Shown here: piece by piece, positions 18,778 through 28,253 of the stretch
How positions within the stretch are numbered: position 1 is the first letter of the stretch
How the letters are laid out: each line of letters starts with the position of its first letter
NCBI RefSeq assembly: GCF_003574445.1
Contig: NZ_KZ984558.1
Coordinates: 186,001-250,000 of the forward strand
Source of the DNA: Streptomyces sp. YIM 130001
GTDB taxonomy: Bacteria > Actinomycetota > Actinomycetes > Streptomycetales > Streptomycetaceae
DNA length: 64,000 bases
Direction of reading: 5' to 3'
Position numbers and translations under genes: made by a program
Notes under the pieces: model-generated
What the model was told of the DNA's origin: nothing
Seen by the model: only the letters and a program-made list of their open reading frames with translations
Databases searched by the model: none

Positions 18778-18811
18778 GGGCGGTACGGGAGTTACTCTTC
18801 CCGTACCGCCC
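18778..18811. terminator. Terminator of the pyruvate carboxylase gene
   Basis: Perfect 13-bp arms (18778-18790 and 18799-18811) with an 8-base loop, 27 bp beyond the carboxylase stop on the minus strand. Confidence 0.85.
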
Positions 18812-18838
18812 TGACGGTTTCGCGCCGGAGACCGTACC

Positions 18839-21800
18839 TCAGGCCAGTTCGACCAGCAGATCTCCGCCCTCCACCTGCTGGATGGCGTTGATCGCCAAGC
18901 GTGAGACCCGGCCGGCCCGCGGAGCGGTGATCGACGCCTCCATCTTCATCGCCTCGATCGTCGCCACCGTGGCACCGGCCTCGACCTCGTCACCCTCGGC
19001 GGCCGTCAGTGTCACCACACCCGCGAACGGGGCAGCGACATGGCCCGAGTTGGACCGGTCCGCCTTCTCCGTCACGGGTACGTCGGAGGCCACCGACAGG
19101 TCGCGCACCTGGATCGGGCGCATCTGCCCGTTCAGCGTCGACATCACCGTGCGCACGCCGCGCTCGTCCGCCTCGCCGATCGCCTCCAGCTCGATCAGCA
19201 GCCGCACACCCGGCTCCAGATCGACGGTGTACTCCTTGCCGGGCCTGATGCCGTAGAAGAAGTCCTTGCTCTCCAGGACGCCCGTGTCGCCGTACGTCTG
19301 GCGGTGGTTCTCGAACTCCTTGGTCGGGCCCGGGAACAGCAGCCGGTTCAAGGTGCCCCGCGGGTCCTTGTCGAGGCCCTCGCGGTCCTCCGCCGACAGC
19401 TCACTCATCGGCTTCGGGCCGTCCCTGCCCTGCAGCGCCTTCGTACGGAACGGCTCGGGCCAGCCGCCGGGAGGCGTGCCCAACTCGCCGTGCAGGAAGC
19501 CGATCACGGAATCCGGCAGGTCGAAGGTGTCCGGCTCCGCCTCGAAGTCCTCCGGTGCCACCCCGGCACCCACCAGATGCAGCGCGAGATCGCCGACCAC
19601 CTTCGACGACGGAGTGACCTTCACCAGGTGCCCGAGAATCCGGTCGGCGGCCGCGTACATCGCCTCGATGTCCTCGAAGCGGTCACCGAGACCGAGCGCG
19701 ATGGCCTGCGTCCGCAGATTAGACAGCTGACCGCCCGGAATCTCGTGGTGGTACACCCGCCCGGTCGGTGCGGCCAGCCCCGCCTCGAACGGTGCGTAGA
19801 TCTTGCGCACGCTCTCCCAGTACGGCTCCAGGTCGCCGACCGCCTGCAGATCGAGACCCGTGGGCCGCTCCGAGTGGTCGGTGGCCGCCACCAGCGCCGA
19901 CAGGGACGGCTGCGAGGTGGTGCCGGCCATCGACGCGACCGCGCCGTCCACCGCGTCCGCACCCGCCTGAACCGCTGCCAGATACGTGGCCAGTTGACCG
20001 CCCGCCGTGTCGTGCGTGTGGATGTGCACCGGCAGGTCGAACTCCCTGCGCAGTGCCGACACCAGCTTCGCCGCGGCGGGTGCGCGCAGCAGGCCCGCCA
20101 TGTCCTTCACCGCGAGCACATGGGCGCCGGCGTCGACGATCTGCTCCGCGAGCCGCAGGTAGTAGTCGAGCGTGTAGAGCTTCTCCGACGGGTCGGACAG
20201 GTCGGAGGTGTAGCACAGGGCCACCTCGGCGACCGCACTGCCCGTCTCGCGGACCGCGTCGATCGCGGGCCGCATCTGGCTCACGTCGTTCAACGCGTCG
20301 AAGATCCGGAAGATGTCGATACCGGTCGCGGTCGCCTCCTGGACGAACGCCCCTGTCACCTCCGTCGGATACGGCGTGTAGCCAACCGTGTTGCGCCCCC
20401 GCAGCAGCATCTGCAGGCAGATGTTCGGTACGGCCGCCCGGAGTTGGGCCAGCCGGTCCCACGGGTCCTCGGCCAGGAAACGCAGCGCCACGTCGTAGGT
20501 GGCTCCGCCCCAGCACTCGAGGGACAGCAGCTCCGGCAGGGTCCGGGCCACCGTGGGCGCCACCGCAAGCAGGTCCTTCGTACGGACTCGGGTGGCAAGC
20601 AGCGACTGGTGCGCGTCACGGAAGGTGGTGTCGGTGACGCCGATGGTGGGGGAGTCCCGCAGCCACTCGGCGAAACCCTCGGGACCGAGCTGGGTCAGCT
20701 TCTGCTTCGACCCCACCGGCGGTGCACCGTCGGGGAGTCGGGGCAGCTTCGTCGTCGCGTCGATCAGCTCGGGACGCTCACCGTTCGGCTTGTTGACCGT
20801 GACATCGGCCAGATACGTCAGCAGCTTCGAACCGCGGTCGGCCGAGTGCCGGGCGGTGAGCAGCTGCGGACGCTGCTCGATGAACGAGGTGGTGACCCGG
20901 CCCGCCTGGAAGTCGGAATCGTCCAACACGGCTTGCAGGAACGGGATGTTGGTCGACACGCCACGGATACGGAACTCCGCGACCGCGCGCCGCGCCCGCC
21001 CGACCGCGGTCTCGAAGTCCCGCCCCCGGCAGGTCAACTTCACCAGCATGGAGTCGAAATGGGCGCTGATCTCGGTTCCGGCGTGCGTCGTGCCACCGTC
21101 CAGACGGATGCCCGAGCCGCCGGGCGAACGGTAGGCGCTGATCATCCCGGTGTCGGGGCGGAAGCCGTTCGCGGGGTCCTCGGTGGTGATGCGGCACTGC
21201 AGAGCGGCGCCGTGCAACTGGACGGTGTCCTGCGAAAGACCCAGGTCCGCCAGGGTCGCGCCGCCTGCGATACGCAGCTGCGACTGGACCAGGTCGACAT
21301 CGGTGACCTCCTCCGTCACCGTGTGCTCGACCTGGATGCGCGGATTCATCTCGATGAAGACGTGGTTGCCCTCGGGGTCGAGGAGGAACTCCACGGTGCC
21401 CGCGTTGCGGTAGCCGATCTGCCGGGCGAACTTGACCGCGTCCCCGCAGATCCGCTCCCTGAGCTCCGGGTCCAGATGCGGTGCGGGAGCGAGCTCGATG
21501 ACCTTCTGGTGCCGGCGCTGCAGCGAACAGTCCCGCTCGAAGAGATGGATGACCTCGCCCGTACCGTCCGCCAGGATCTGCACCTCGATGTGCCGCGGCT
21601 CGACCACGGCCTTCTCCAGGAACACCGTCGGATCGCCGAACGCGGACTCGGCCTCGCGCGCCGCGGCCTCGATCGACTCGCGCAGCGTCGCCGGGTCCTC
21701 CACGCGCCGCATCCCGCGACCGCCGCCGCCCGCCACCGCCTTCACGAACACCGGGAATCCCAGTTCGTCCGCCGCCTGCACCAGCTCGTCCACGTCGGTG

Positions 21801-22213
21801 GACGGCGCCGACGAGCCGAGCACCGGAACGCCTGCGGCCCGTGCCGCGGCCACCGCACTGGCCTTGTTGCCTGTCAGCTCGAGGGTGTCCGCGCTCGGCC
21901 CGACGAAGGTGATCCCGGACCGTTCGCAGGCTCGCGCCAGCTCCGGGTTCTCGGACAGGAAGCCGTACCCCGGGTAGATCGCGTCGGCGCCCGCTCGCTG
22001 GGCCGCACGCACGATCTCGTCGACCGAGAGATACGCCCGCACGGGATGCCCCGGCTCACCGATCTCGTAGGCCTCGTCGGCCTTCATCCGGTGCAGCGAG
22101 CCCCGGTCCTCGTGCGGGAAGACGGCGACCGTTCGAGCGCCCAGTTCATATCCGGCGCGGAACGCCCGGATAGCGATCTCTCCGCGGTTTGCGACGAGCA
22201 CCTTGCGGAACAT
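18839..22213 (-). CDS. pyc: Pyruvate carboxylase
   Basis: Biotin-dependent anaplerotic enzyme making oxaloacetate from pyruvate, bicarbonate and ATP. The 1124 residues are a full single-chain PYC. The biotin carboxylase domain (about 1-450) has KVLVANRGEIAIR, KAVAGGGGRGMR and FIEMNPRIQVEHTVTE. The carboxyltransferase TIM barrel (about 530-830) has TTFRDAHQSLLATR and HTHDTAGGQ. The C-terminal biotinyl domain has biotin-accepting Lys1090 in EAMKMEAS. The ATG at 22213 has an AAAGGA ribosome site. It is monocistronic, ending at a strong hairpin. Confidence 0.97.
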   Translation of the reverse strand: MFRKVLVANRGEIAIRAFRAGYELGARTVAVFPHEDRGSLHRMKADEAYEIGEPGHPVRAYLSVDEIVRAAQRAGADAIYPGYGFLSENPELARACERSGITFVGPSADTLELTGNKASAVAAARAAGVPVLGSSAPSTDVDELVQAADELGFPVFVKAVAGGGGRGMRRVEDPATLRESIEAAAREAESAFGDPTVFLEKAVVEPRHIEVQILADGTGEVIHLFERDCSLQRRHQKVIELAPAPHLDPELRERICGDAVKFARQIGYRNAGTVEFLLDPEGNHVFIEMNPRIQVEHTVTEEVTDVDLVQSQLRIAGGATLADLGLSQDTVQLHGAALQCRITTEDPANGFRPDTGMISAYRSPGGSGIRLDGGTTHAGTEISAHFDSMLVKLTCRGRDFETAVGRARRAVAEFRIRGVSTNIPFLQAVLDDSDFQAGRVTTSFIEQRPQLLTARHSADRGSKLLTYLADVTVNKPNGERPELIDATTKLPRLPDGAPPVGSKQKLTQLGPEGFAEWLRDSPTIGVTDTTFRDAHQSLLATRVRTKDLLAVAPTVARTLPELLSLECWGGATYDVALRFLAEDPWDRLAQLRAAVPNICLQMLLRGRNTVGYTPYPTEVTGAFVQEATATGIDIFRIFDALNDVSQMRPAIDAVRETGSAVAEVALCYTSDLSDPSEKLYTLDYYLRLAEQIVDAGAHVLAVKDMAGLLRAPAAAKLVSALRREFDLPVHIHTHDTAGGQLATYLAAVQAGADAVDGAVASMAGTTSQPSLSALVAATDHSERPTGLDLQAVGDLEPYWESVRKIYAPFEAGLAAPTGRVYHHEIPGGQLSNLRTQAIALGLGDRFEDIEAMYAAADRILGHLVKVTPSSKVVGDLALHLVGAGVAPEDFEAEPDTFDLPDSVIGFLHGELGTPPGGWPEPFRTKALQGRDGPKPMSELSAEDREGLDKDPRGTLNRLLFPGPTKEFENHRQTYGDTGVLESKDFFYGIRPGKEYTVDLEPGVRLLIELEAIGEADERGVRTVMSTLNGQMRPIQVRDLSVASDVPVTEKADRSNSGHVAAPFAGVVTLTAAEGDEVEAGATVATIEAMKMEASITAPRAGRVSRLAINAIQQVEGGDLLVELA

Positions 22214-22553
22214 GCGGGTTCCTTTCTGTCGGCCCGGGTACGACGTGAGCTCTGCGGCTGGGCTGCACCGGGCCATGCGTCCTGCGCCGCCGTCGGGGAC
22301 GGGGCGGCCCCGCCCGGCTGTTGCCCATCACTACCCGCAGCATGCGCCCCGCGGACCGGATGCCCAGACTCTGGACGGTGACGTTTCCCACCTTGCGCCC
22401 GCCCGGTCGTATCGGGCAGCCCGACCGTCGGCGAGCCGTCTCGGCCCTTCGTGACCCGTCCGGAGCACTACTACTGAGCCGTCCGGGCCCTCGCGAGGAG
22501 AGTGGAGGACACAGGCGGCGCACCCCGCCCCGCCGTGGCACCGGGAGACCCTC
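22214..22553. other. Divergent intergenic region, pyc / doxX
   Basis: 340 bp between divergent genes, presumably with both promoters. No convincing operator dyad, small gene or RNA structure was recognised; only short GC-rich hairpins. Confidence 0.6.
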
Positions 22554-23084
22554 ATGACCTGCCTCAACCGACGTGACATCGGGCTGCTCGCACTCCGGGT
22601 CGGCACCGGTGCCGTACTGGCGGCGCACGGCACGCAGAAGCTCTTCGGCTGGTTCGGGGGAGGCGGACTGCAGGAGACCGCGAAGGGCATGGAGGCCATG
22701 GGTTTCACACCGGGCCGGCGCAGTGCCGTCGCGGCCGGGCTGGGCGAGGCAGGCGGGGGAGCGCTCCTCGCTCTCGGCCTCGCCACACCCGCGGCCGGCG
22801 CGGCCGCTGCCGGAACGATGGCGGGAGCAGTCGCGGTGCACGCCCCGGCCGGGTTCTTCGCCCAGTCCGGCGGCTTCGAGTACCCGGCGTTCCTCGGCTT
22901 CGCCGCGGCGGCCATCGGGGTGACGGGAGCCGGACGCTACTCACTCGACCACGCGACGTGCCACGTTCTCGACCGCCCCTGGGTCGTCGCCACCGCCTTC
23001 ATCGGGGGAGCACTCGCGACCGCTTCGGTGATCGCTCCGAAGGTGCGGCGGCAGCGGGAGACGGAGCCGGCCGACGCCGGTTGA
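22554..23084 (+). CDS. DoxX family membrane protein
   Basis: Integral membrane protein of 176 residues with four predicted helices. It matches the DoxX/SURF4-like family: LLALRVGTGAVLAAHGTQKLFGWFGGGGL and a C-terminal basic tail. Actinobacterial relatives take part in redox and thiol-stress membrane complexes, but the role of this copy cannot be told from sequence. The ATG has GGGAGA upstream. It is followed by a 171-bp gap before the symporter gene. Confidence 0.88.
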   Translation: MTCLNRRDIGLLALRVGTGAVLAAHGTQKLFGWFGGGGLQETAKGMEAMGFTPGRRSAVAAGLGEAGGGALLALGLATPAAGAAAAGTMAGAVAVHAPAGFFAQSGGFEYPAFLGFAAAAIGVTGAGRYSLDHATCHVLDRPWVVATAFIGGALATASVIAPKVRRQRETEPADAG

Positions 23085-23208
23085 TCCGGGCGGCCGGGCC
23101 GCTGCCCCGACCTCGTCGGGACAGCGGCACTTGGAGCAAGGTCCAAATTTTCAGGCAGCGGATTTTTGGGTCTTCTCAAGAGCACTGAGCCTCCCCCATA
23201 GTGCGCTG

Positions 23209-23228
23209 TGCGGAAGGTTGTTTCCGCA
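23209..23228 (+). promoter_or_regulatory. Small hairpin in the leader of the symporter gene
   Basis: TGCGGAA and TTCCGCA arms of 7 bp around a 6-base loop, 27 bp upstream of the GTG of the dicarboxylate symporter gene. It could be an operator or a leader RNA hairpin. Confidence 0.3.
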
Positions 23229-23255
23229 TCGCAGAAGCTCAGTTGAAGGAGTGCC

Positions 23256-24749
23256 GTGCAGAACGCTGCCTCACCGTCGTTCGCCCGACGCGTGGCCCGA
23301 TCGTTGCGTACGTCCCTGTTCGCCCAGGTCGCACTGGCCCTGATCCTCGGCGTCCTGGTCGGCAGGCTGTGGCCTCAAGTGGGCGTCGCGGCCCAGCCCT
23401 TGGGGGACGGGTTCATCCGTCTGATCAAGGCCGTCATCGCACCACTGGTGTTCTGTGTCGTCGTGTTCGGCATCGCCAAGGCAGGCGACCTCAAAGCGTT
23501 CGGCCGCATCGGGCTCAAGGCACTCGTCTGGTTCGAGGTCGCCACCACCGTGGCCCTCGTGGTCGGTCTGGTCGCCGGCAACCTGGTCAGTCCGGGCACC
23601 GGCATGAACGTCGACCCGGCCTCGCTCGACGCCTCCGCCGTGGACGAGAAGACGGGCGGCGGTGAGCTGCCGTCGACGAGCGAGTTCATCCTGCACTCAC
23701 TGCCGGAGAGCGCCGTCGGTGCCTTCGCCGAGAACTCCCTGCTCCAGGTCCTCGTACTGGCCTGCCTGGTGGGCGCCGCACTGCTGCACCTCGGACACAC
23801 CAAGGTCCCCGCGATCCTGCCGGCCATCGAGCAGGTGCAGAACGTCATCTTCGCGATCGTCGGCTTCATCATGAAGCTCGCCCCCATCGCCGTGTTCGGC
23901 GCCACCGCCCACCTCGTGGGGGAGTACGGCCTCGGCGCCCTGTCCACGTACGGCAAGCTCATCGCCGTCTGTTACGGAGTGGCGCTGATCTTCCTGCTCT
24001 TCCTCGCCGCCGCGCTGAAGGCGATCACCGGCCTGAGCCTGTGGAAGTTCGTGCGCTACACCCGCGAGGAGATGCTGCTCGCTCTCGGCACCGCGTCCAG
24101 CGAGGCCGTCATGCCGCGGATGATGCAGAAGCTGCGCCACGCGGGCTGCCGGGACGACTCGGTGGGGCTGGTCCTGCCGACGGGCTACTCGTTCAACCTG
24201 GACGGGGCCTCCATCTACCTCTCCATCGGCACCCTGTTCATCGCCCAGGCCGTCGGCGTCGATCTCACTCTGGGCCAACAGATCACGGTCGTGCTCGTCC
24301 TCATGCTCACCAGCAAGGGCATGGCGGGGGTGCCCGGTTCGGCGTTCCTCGCCCTGTCGGCGACCGCGGCCGCACTCGGAGTGATCCCCGCCGGAGCGGT
24401 CGCCCTGCTCCTCGGTGTCGACCGCATCATGGACGCGATGCGGGTGGCCACCAACCTGCTGGGCAACTGCGTGGCTGTCTTCGTGGTCTCCCGTTGGGAA
24501 GGCGCCCTCGACCGCGGCAAGGCGGCCCGCGTACTCGACGGCAAGGACGTGTTCGTCCCCGACGAGGAAGCCGGCAAGCGCACCGACGACGGCAACGGTG
24601 CTGACGCCACGAACGACGCGGACGGCCCGGGAGAGCCCACGACCGCGGAGGACCGCAAGGCACTCGTCGGGCAGCGCACCGGCCCCGCCCACGACGACAC
24701 CACCGACGGAAGCGGTACCGAGGCCGACGGCGAACCGGTCTCGACCTGA
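23256..24749 (+). CDS. dctA: C4-dicarboxylate/cation symporter (DctA/GltT type)
   Basis: Secondary transporter for dicarboxylates or glutamate, DAACS family, 497 residues with 8 helices and two hairpin loops. Signature segments are TASSEAVMPRMM, TGYSFNLDGASIYLS (NLDG), LTSKGMAGVPGSAF and DRIMDAMRVATNLLGN. The last 80 residues are an unusual acidic, disordered cytoplasmic tail beyond the normal family end. The GTG at 23256 has GAAGGAG. It lies near pyruvate carboxylase, so both could feed C4 metabolism. DctA versus GltP specificity is not certain. Confidence 0.92.
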   Translation: MQNAASPSFARRVARSLRTSLFAQVALALILGVLVGRLWPQVGVAAQPLGDGFIRLIKAVIAPLVFCVVVFGIAKAGDLKAFGRIGLKALVWFEVATTVALVVGLVAGNLVSPGTGMNVDPASLDASAVDEKTGGGELPSTSEFILHSLPESAVGAFAENSLLQVLVLACLVGAALLHLGHTKVPAILPAIEQVQNVIFAIVGFIMKLAPIAVFGATAHLVGEYGLGALSTYGKLIAVCYGVALIFLLFLAAALKAITGLSLWKFVRYTREEMLLALGTASSEAVMPRMMQKLRHAGCRDDSVGLVLPTGYSFNLDGASIYLSIGTLFIAQAVGVDLTLGQQITVVLVLMLTSKGMAGVPGSAFLALSATAAALGVIPAGAVALLLGVDRIMDAMRVATNLLGNCVAVFVVSRWEGALDRGKAARVLDGKDVFVPDEEAGKRTDDGNGADATNDADGPGEPTTAEDRKALVGQRTGPAHDDTTDGSGTEADGEPVST

Positions 24750-24908
24750 CCACCGGGCGTACGTCCGCGCCCGACGTGATGCCGGAGCATCCGCGGCGCG
24801 GACGTGCCGCCCGCTGTCACGCGGCGGCCCCGACATCGTGCGCCGCAGCCCCCGTATAAGGTCCGACTACAGCCGGAGGCGGCTGAACGGACGGAGTGGG
24901 GAGCCACG

Positions 24909-25628
24909 ATGGCAACGGTGGGTGGGATCGAAGCGGTCGTCCTCGACATCCTGGGCACGATGGTCGACGAGCCCGGCGGGCTGCGCACCGCGCTCCACGA
25001 GGCACTGCCCACGGCCGACGACGAGCGCCTGGACCGGCTGCTGACCCGGTGGCAGGAGTACGTCGAGCGTGAGCAGCAGCGCATCGCCTCGGGCGAACGG
25101 CCCTACGCCGACAGCGAGTTCATCGACCGCGAGGCGGCCCGGCACGTCACCGGCCGCGCCGACGTCACCGACCCGGACGTCGTCGAGCGGCTCGCCTGCG
25201 CGGCCCAACGCCTCGACCCCTGGCCGGACTCGGCCGCCGGACTCGTCCGTCTGGCACGGGCATTCCCCGTCCTGGGGCTGTCCAACGCCGCCCGCTCCAC
25301 CCTGCTCCGGCTCAATGCCCACGCAGGACTGAGCTGGCACCTCGCCCTGTCCGCGCAAGATGCCCGGGCGTACAAGCCGGCGCCGGAGGTCTACCGGCTC
25401 GCACTCGACGCCGTCGGCCGCCCGCCGGAGCGCGTACTCATGGTCGCGGCCCACGCCTGGGATCTGCGCGCAGCCCAGGCACTCGGCATGCGAACGGCTT
25501 ATGTACGGCGGCCGGTTGGCGACCCGCCGACCAGCGCCGACACCTTCGACCTGTACGCGCAGAACCTGGACGACCTGGTCACCGCGCTCACCGCGGACGG
25601 TGCGACAGCAGGCGCCGACCTGAACTGA
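24909..25628 (+). CDS. Haloacid dehalogenase type II-like HAD hydrolase
   Basis: HAD-superfamily hydrolase of 239 residues resembling L-2-haloacid dehalogenases. Nucleophile Asp13 is in VVLDILGTMVD, motif II is GLSNAARS, motif III lysine is in YKPAPEVY and the last motif is VAAHAWDLRAAQALGM. It might hydrolyse 2-haloacids or be a phosphatase-like relative. The ATG at 24909 follows GGGGAG; longer open frame upstream is ignored. It is convergent with the acyl-CoA ligase, with 56 bp between the stops. Confidence 0.9.
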   Translation: MATVGGIEAVVLDILGTMVDEPGGLRTALHEALPTADDERLDRLLTRWQEYVEREQQRIASGERPYADSEFIDREAARHVTGRADVTDPDVVERLACAAQRLDPWPDSAAGLVRLARAFPVLGLSNAARSTLLRLNAHAGLSWHLALSAQDARAYKPAPEVYRLALDAVGRPPERVLMVAAHAWDLRAAQALGMRTAYVRRPVGDPPTSADTFDLYAQNLDDLVTALTADGATAGADLN

Positions 25629-25684
25629 GACCGCCCGTACGGCGGGCCCTGCGGGCGACCAACTCCGCCTGCACGCACGCCTGT

Positions 25685-27271
25685 TCAGCCGGACTCCGCC
25701 GCCTCCCGCGGTGCACGCGCCAGGTCTCGCAGTGACGTGCGGTCCAGCTTGCCCACACGTGTCAGTGGCAGCTGCTCCAACACCTCGACCTGCCGCGGGT
25801 ACTTGTGCGCGGCGAGCCGCCCGCGACAGTGCTCGATCAACTCCCGCGGACCGACCGAGGCCTCCGGCCGCAGGGTCACGTACGCCACCACTTCCTCGCC
25901 GAGCCGTACGTCAGGCCTGCCCACCACCCCCGCGGACGCCACGTCGGGATGCGCGAGCAGCACGTCCTCGACGTCCCGCGGGTAGACGTTGAACCCGCCG
26001 CGCAGGATCAGATCCTTCTTGCGGTCCAGCACGTACAGGAACCCGTCGGCGTCGAGGCGCCCGATGTCGCCGGTGTACAGCCACTCGTCCCGCACGGTCC
26101 GCGCGGTCAGGTCCGGCGACTTCCAGTACCCGCGCATCACACCTGCCGACCGCACACAGATCTCGCCCGCGACGCCGGCCGGCACCGCGAGTCCCTCGTC
26201 GTCACGGATCTCGACCTCGAAGTCGGGCAGTGGCTCGCCCACCGATCCCGGCCGTTCCCGCCCCGGCCGCGTGGTCGCGATCACCGACCCCGACTCCGTA
26301 CAGCCATAGCCCTCCATGATGCGGCAGCCGGGCACCCGCTCCTCCCAGGCCGCCCGCGTCTCCGGCGGCAACGGGGCCGCCCCGCTCGTCACGTACCGCA
26401 ACTCCGACAGGTCGGCCTCCTCGAGCGGTTGGGCGAGGAGCATCTGCATCATGCTCGGCACCAGAGTCGTCCGCTGCACCCGATACCGCTGTGCCAGTTC
26501 CACCCACTGCGCCGGATCGAACCAGCGTTGCAGTACCGCCAGTTGGGGCTCCACGGCATGCCAGCCGATCAAGGTGACGATCAGTCCGTACGCATGCGAG
26601 AGCGGCAGCGGCATCAGCGTGCGGGTCAGGCCATCGGTGACACCCTCGGCGCGCGCGGCGGCGTGCCCGCTCCTCGCGCAGGCCTGAAGGTTGCGGTGAC
26701 TGAGCATCACGCCCTTGGCCCGCCCCGTCGTGCCCCCGGTGTAGAGGAGCGCGGCGAGATCGTCGTCGGCCCGCGGCCGCAACGCCGCAGGGGCGGCGGC
26801 CTCGACCTGCGCGAGCGTCGTCAGCCGGACCGACCCAGGCAGCTGCGGTACCTCGCCGTCCAGCTCGTCCGCCACCACCACATGCCGCAGCGCGGCCGCG
26901 GCGGGCGCGGCCCAGGCGAGCGTGTTCAGCAACTCGCGGCTGGTCACGACGATGCGGGCGGCCGAATCGGCGAGAATGTGCCCCAGTTCGTCCGGCCCGA
27001 CCAGGAACATCACCGGAGTCACCACACCACCGGCCCGCCACACCGCCTGATAAGTGACGGTCACCTCGGGGCAGTTGGCCATCAGGACGACCACCCTGTC
27101 CCCCGGCTCCAGGCCGAGCGCCGTGAGTCCGGCGCCGAGGTGCACGGCCCGCTCGTGCAGCTGCCCCGACCGGTACACCTGCTCCTCGTACACGACCGAC
27201 TCGTAGTCGCCGAGCCGTTCTCGCGCCGTTTCTGCGAGACGGGCCAGATTGAGTGAATCTCCCAGTTGCAT
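25685..27271 (-). CDS. AMP-dependent acyl-CoA synthetase/ligase
   Basis: ANL-superfamily enzyme of 528 residues forming an acyl-adenylate and then an acyl-CoA thioester. Motifs are the P-loop YTGGTTGRAKGVMLSH, GYGCTESG, YTGDIGRLDADGF, DRKKDLILRGGFNVYP and C-terminal lysine site RVGKLDR. A medium- or long-chain fatty acid is the usual substrate in this subgroup, but an aromatic acid is possible. The ATG at 27271 is preceded by AGGTGCTC. It has no partner gene and is separated from its neighbours by 574 bp upstream. Confidence 0.92.
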   Translation of the reverse strand: MQLGDSLNLARLAETARERLGDYESVVYEEQVYRSGQLHERAVHLGAGLTALGLEPGDRVVVLMANCPEVTVTYQAVWRAGGVVTPVMFLVGPDELGHILADSAARIVVTSRELLNTLAWAAPAAAALRHVVVADELDGEVPQLPGSVRLTTLAQVEAAAPAALRPRADDDLAALLYTGGTTGRAKGVMLSHRNLQACARSGHAAARAEGVTDGLTRTLMPLPLSHAYGLIVTLIGWHAVEPQLAVLQRWFDPAQWVELAQRYRVQRTTLVPSMMQMLLAQPLEEADLSELRYVTSGAAPLPPETRAAWEERVPGCRIMEGYGCTESGSVIATTRPGRERPGSVGEPLPDFEVEIRDDEGLAVPAGVAGEICVRSAGVMRGYWKSPDLTARTVRDEWLYTGDIGRLDADGFLYVLDRKKDLILRGGFNVYPRDVEDVLLAHPDVASAGVVGRPDVRLGEEVVAYVTLRPEASVGPRELIEHCRGRLAAHKYPRQVEVLEQLPLTRVGKLDRTSLRDLARAPREAAESG

Positions 27272-27845
27272 GAGCACCTGCCTCGTCCAGTCTCTGGAGC
27301 ATGTGGTGTCCCGCGGAGCACGTACGACTCGCCGCCATGGTGTCGTAATGACCATCGGCCGTCGAGAAGCCGAGCAGCACCGCATTGCCGGCAACGGACC
27401 GGCCGTGCAGCCCGGGTGACCGGCGGGTGGGACCGGAGTCGTGGCCAAGCAGGCGAAATGCGCGAGGTGTTGGACGAGGACGCCGCGCCGACCGAGGCTG
27501 CCCCTTCCGCTCGCCGGTCCTCCGTCGCCGGGCGGAGGGCGTCACCCGCAGCGACGACGGGCGAGTGGACGTTCTACGGATCCGTTCCGAGCAGCGGGGC
27601 CCGTCATCTGGACGCGGTGAGAGCAGCTCGAGGGCCTTGGCGAGGACATCGATCGAGCGCACGGAGCCGCGCGATCCAGTGGCACCTACACGCACTGATC
27701 ATCAGGCGCCGGCTGTCGTGATTGTGCAGGTCGAGGCGATTATTCGGGACTTCCCCCTGTATCTCTTGCGCGATGCGAGGACAGCCCTTCATGGTGGTTG
27801 TTGAGGCGGTCGTTCCGCCGAACATGTGAAGGCATGGAGGGCACC
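27272..27845. other. 574-bp intergenic region with no convincing gene
   Basis: Several overlapping open frames exist on both strands, but their translations are Arg/Ser/Pro-rich, lack ribosome sites and resemble no family. The last 150 bp are less GC-rich and may hold the promoter of the small gene that follows. A decayed gene cannot be excluded. Confidence 0.5.
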
Positions 27846-28046
27846 GTGACCAATCACCGAGACCTCGCCCTGGCCAAGGCGCAACGGCTGCGGGGCATGA
27901 AAAAGGAATCGGACGGAATCGCACTCGGTGACGCCGGGCTCAGGGAAGAAGGACGGCGCGAGCAGCAGCTCGCACGCGAGCGGGAAGCTGCCGCCAAGGC
28001 CGCCCCCACTCGCGGCCGGCCCGAACGAGCACCTGAACCGCACTGA
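27846..28046 (+). CDS. Small charged hypothetical protein
   Basis: A 66-residue protein rich in Lys, Arg, Glu and Ala (NHRDLALAKAQRLRGMKKE, then a helical REQQLAREREAAAKAA stretch). I chose GTG at 27846, since GGAGG lies 5 bases upstream; an ATG at 27834 overlaps that ribosome site. It is probably an alpha-helical soluble protein. No function is recognised. It converges with the sugar-binding lipoprotein gene. Confidence 0.6.
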   Translation: MTNHRDLALAKAQRLRGMKKESDGIALGDAGLREEGRREQQLAREREAAAKAAPTRGRPERAPEPH

Positions 28047-28253
28047 TCGCGCCCGTCTGCGCACCACCCCGTACCGCTTGATCCACCAGTAAGCACCGGC
28101 CGAGGGACGGCCCCGGACCCCCGCCTCCAGTGGGCAACGCCCGGCCCGCCCCTCGGCCTCGCTCGTCATCCGGCCTCGCTCGTCATCCGCAGAGCGTGCC
28201 CACACGGCGCGGAGCAGCGGCGTACGAGCCTCGCGCGCCTGCCGCCAGGCCGG

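Larger units (their letters stand above)
18526..18838. other. Intergenic region upstream of the rhamnosidase gene
   Basis: 313 bp holding the two LacI-type dyads and the terminator of the pyruvate carboxylase gene listed separately. No coding frame or RNA gene was recognised. Confidence 0.7.

Noticed and set aside
19040-22381. A 1113-codon open frame antisense to pyruvate carboxylase
   Set aside because: It is a GC-bias shadow: the translation is Arg/Gly/His-rich with no domain, while the opposite strand encodes a complete PYC with all motifs.
27266-27721. Possible gene in the 574-bp gap before the small charged protein
   Set aside because: No ribosome site, no recognisable family, biased composition. 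A short minus-strand stretch with an IclR-like look was too brief to call a pseudogene.
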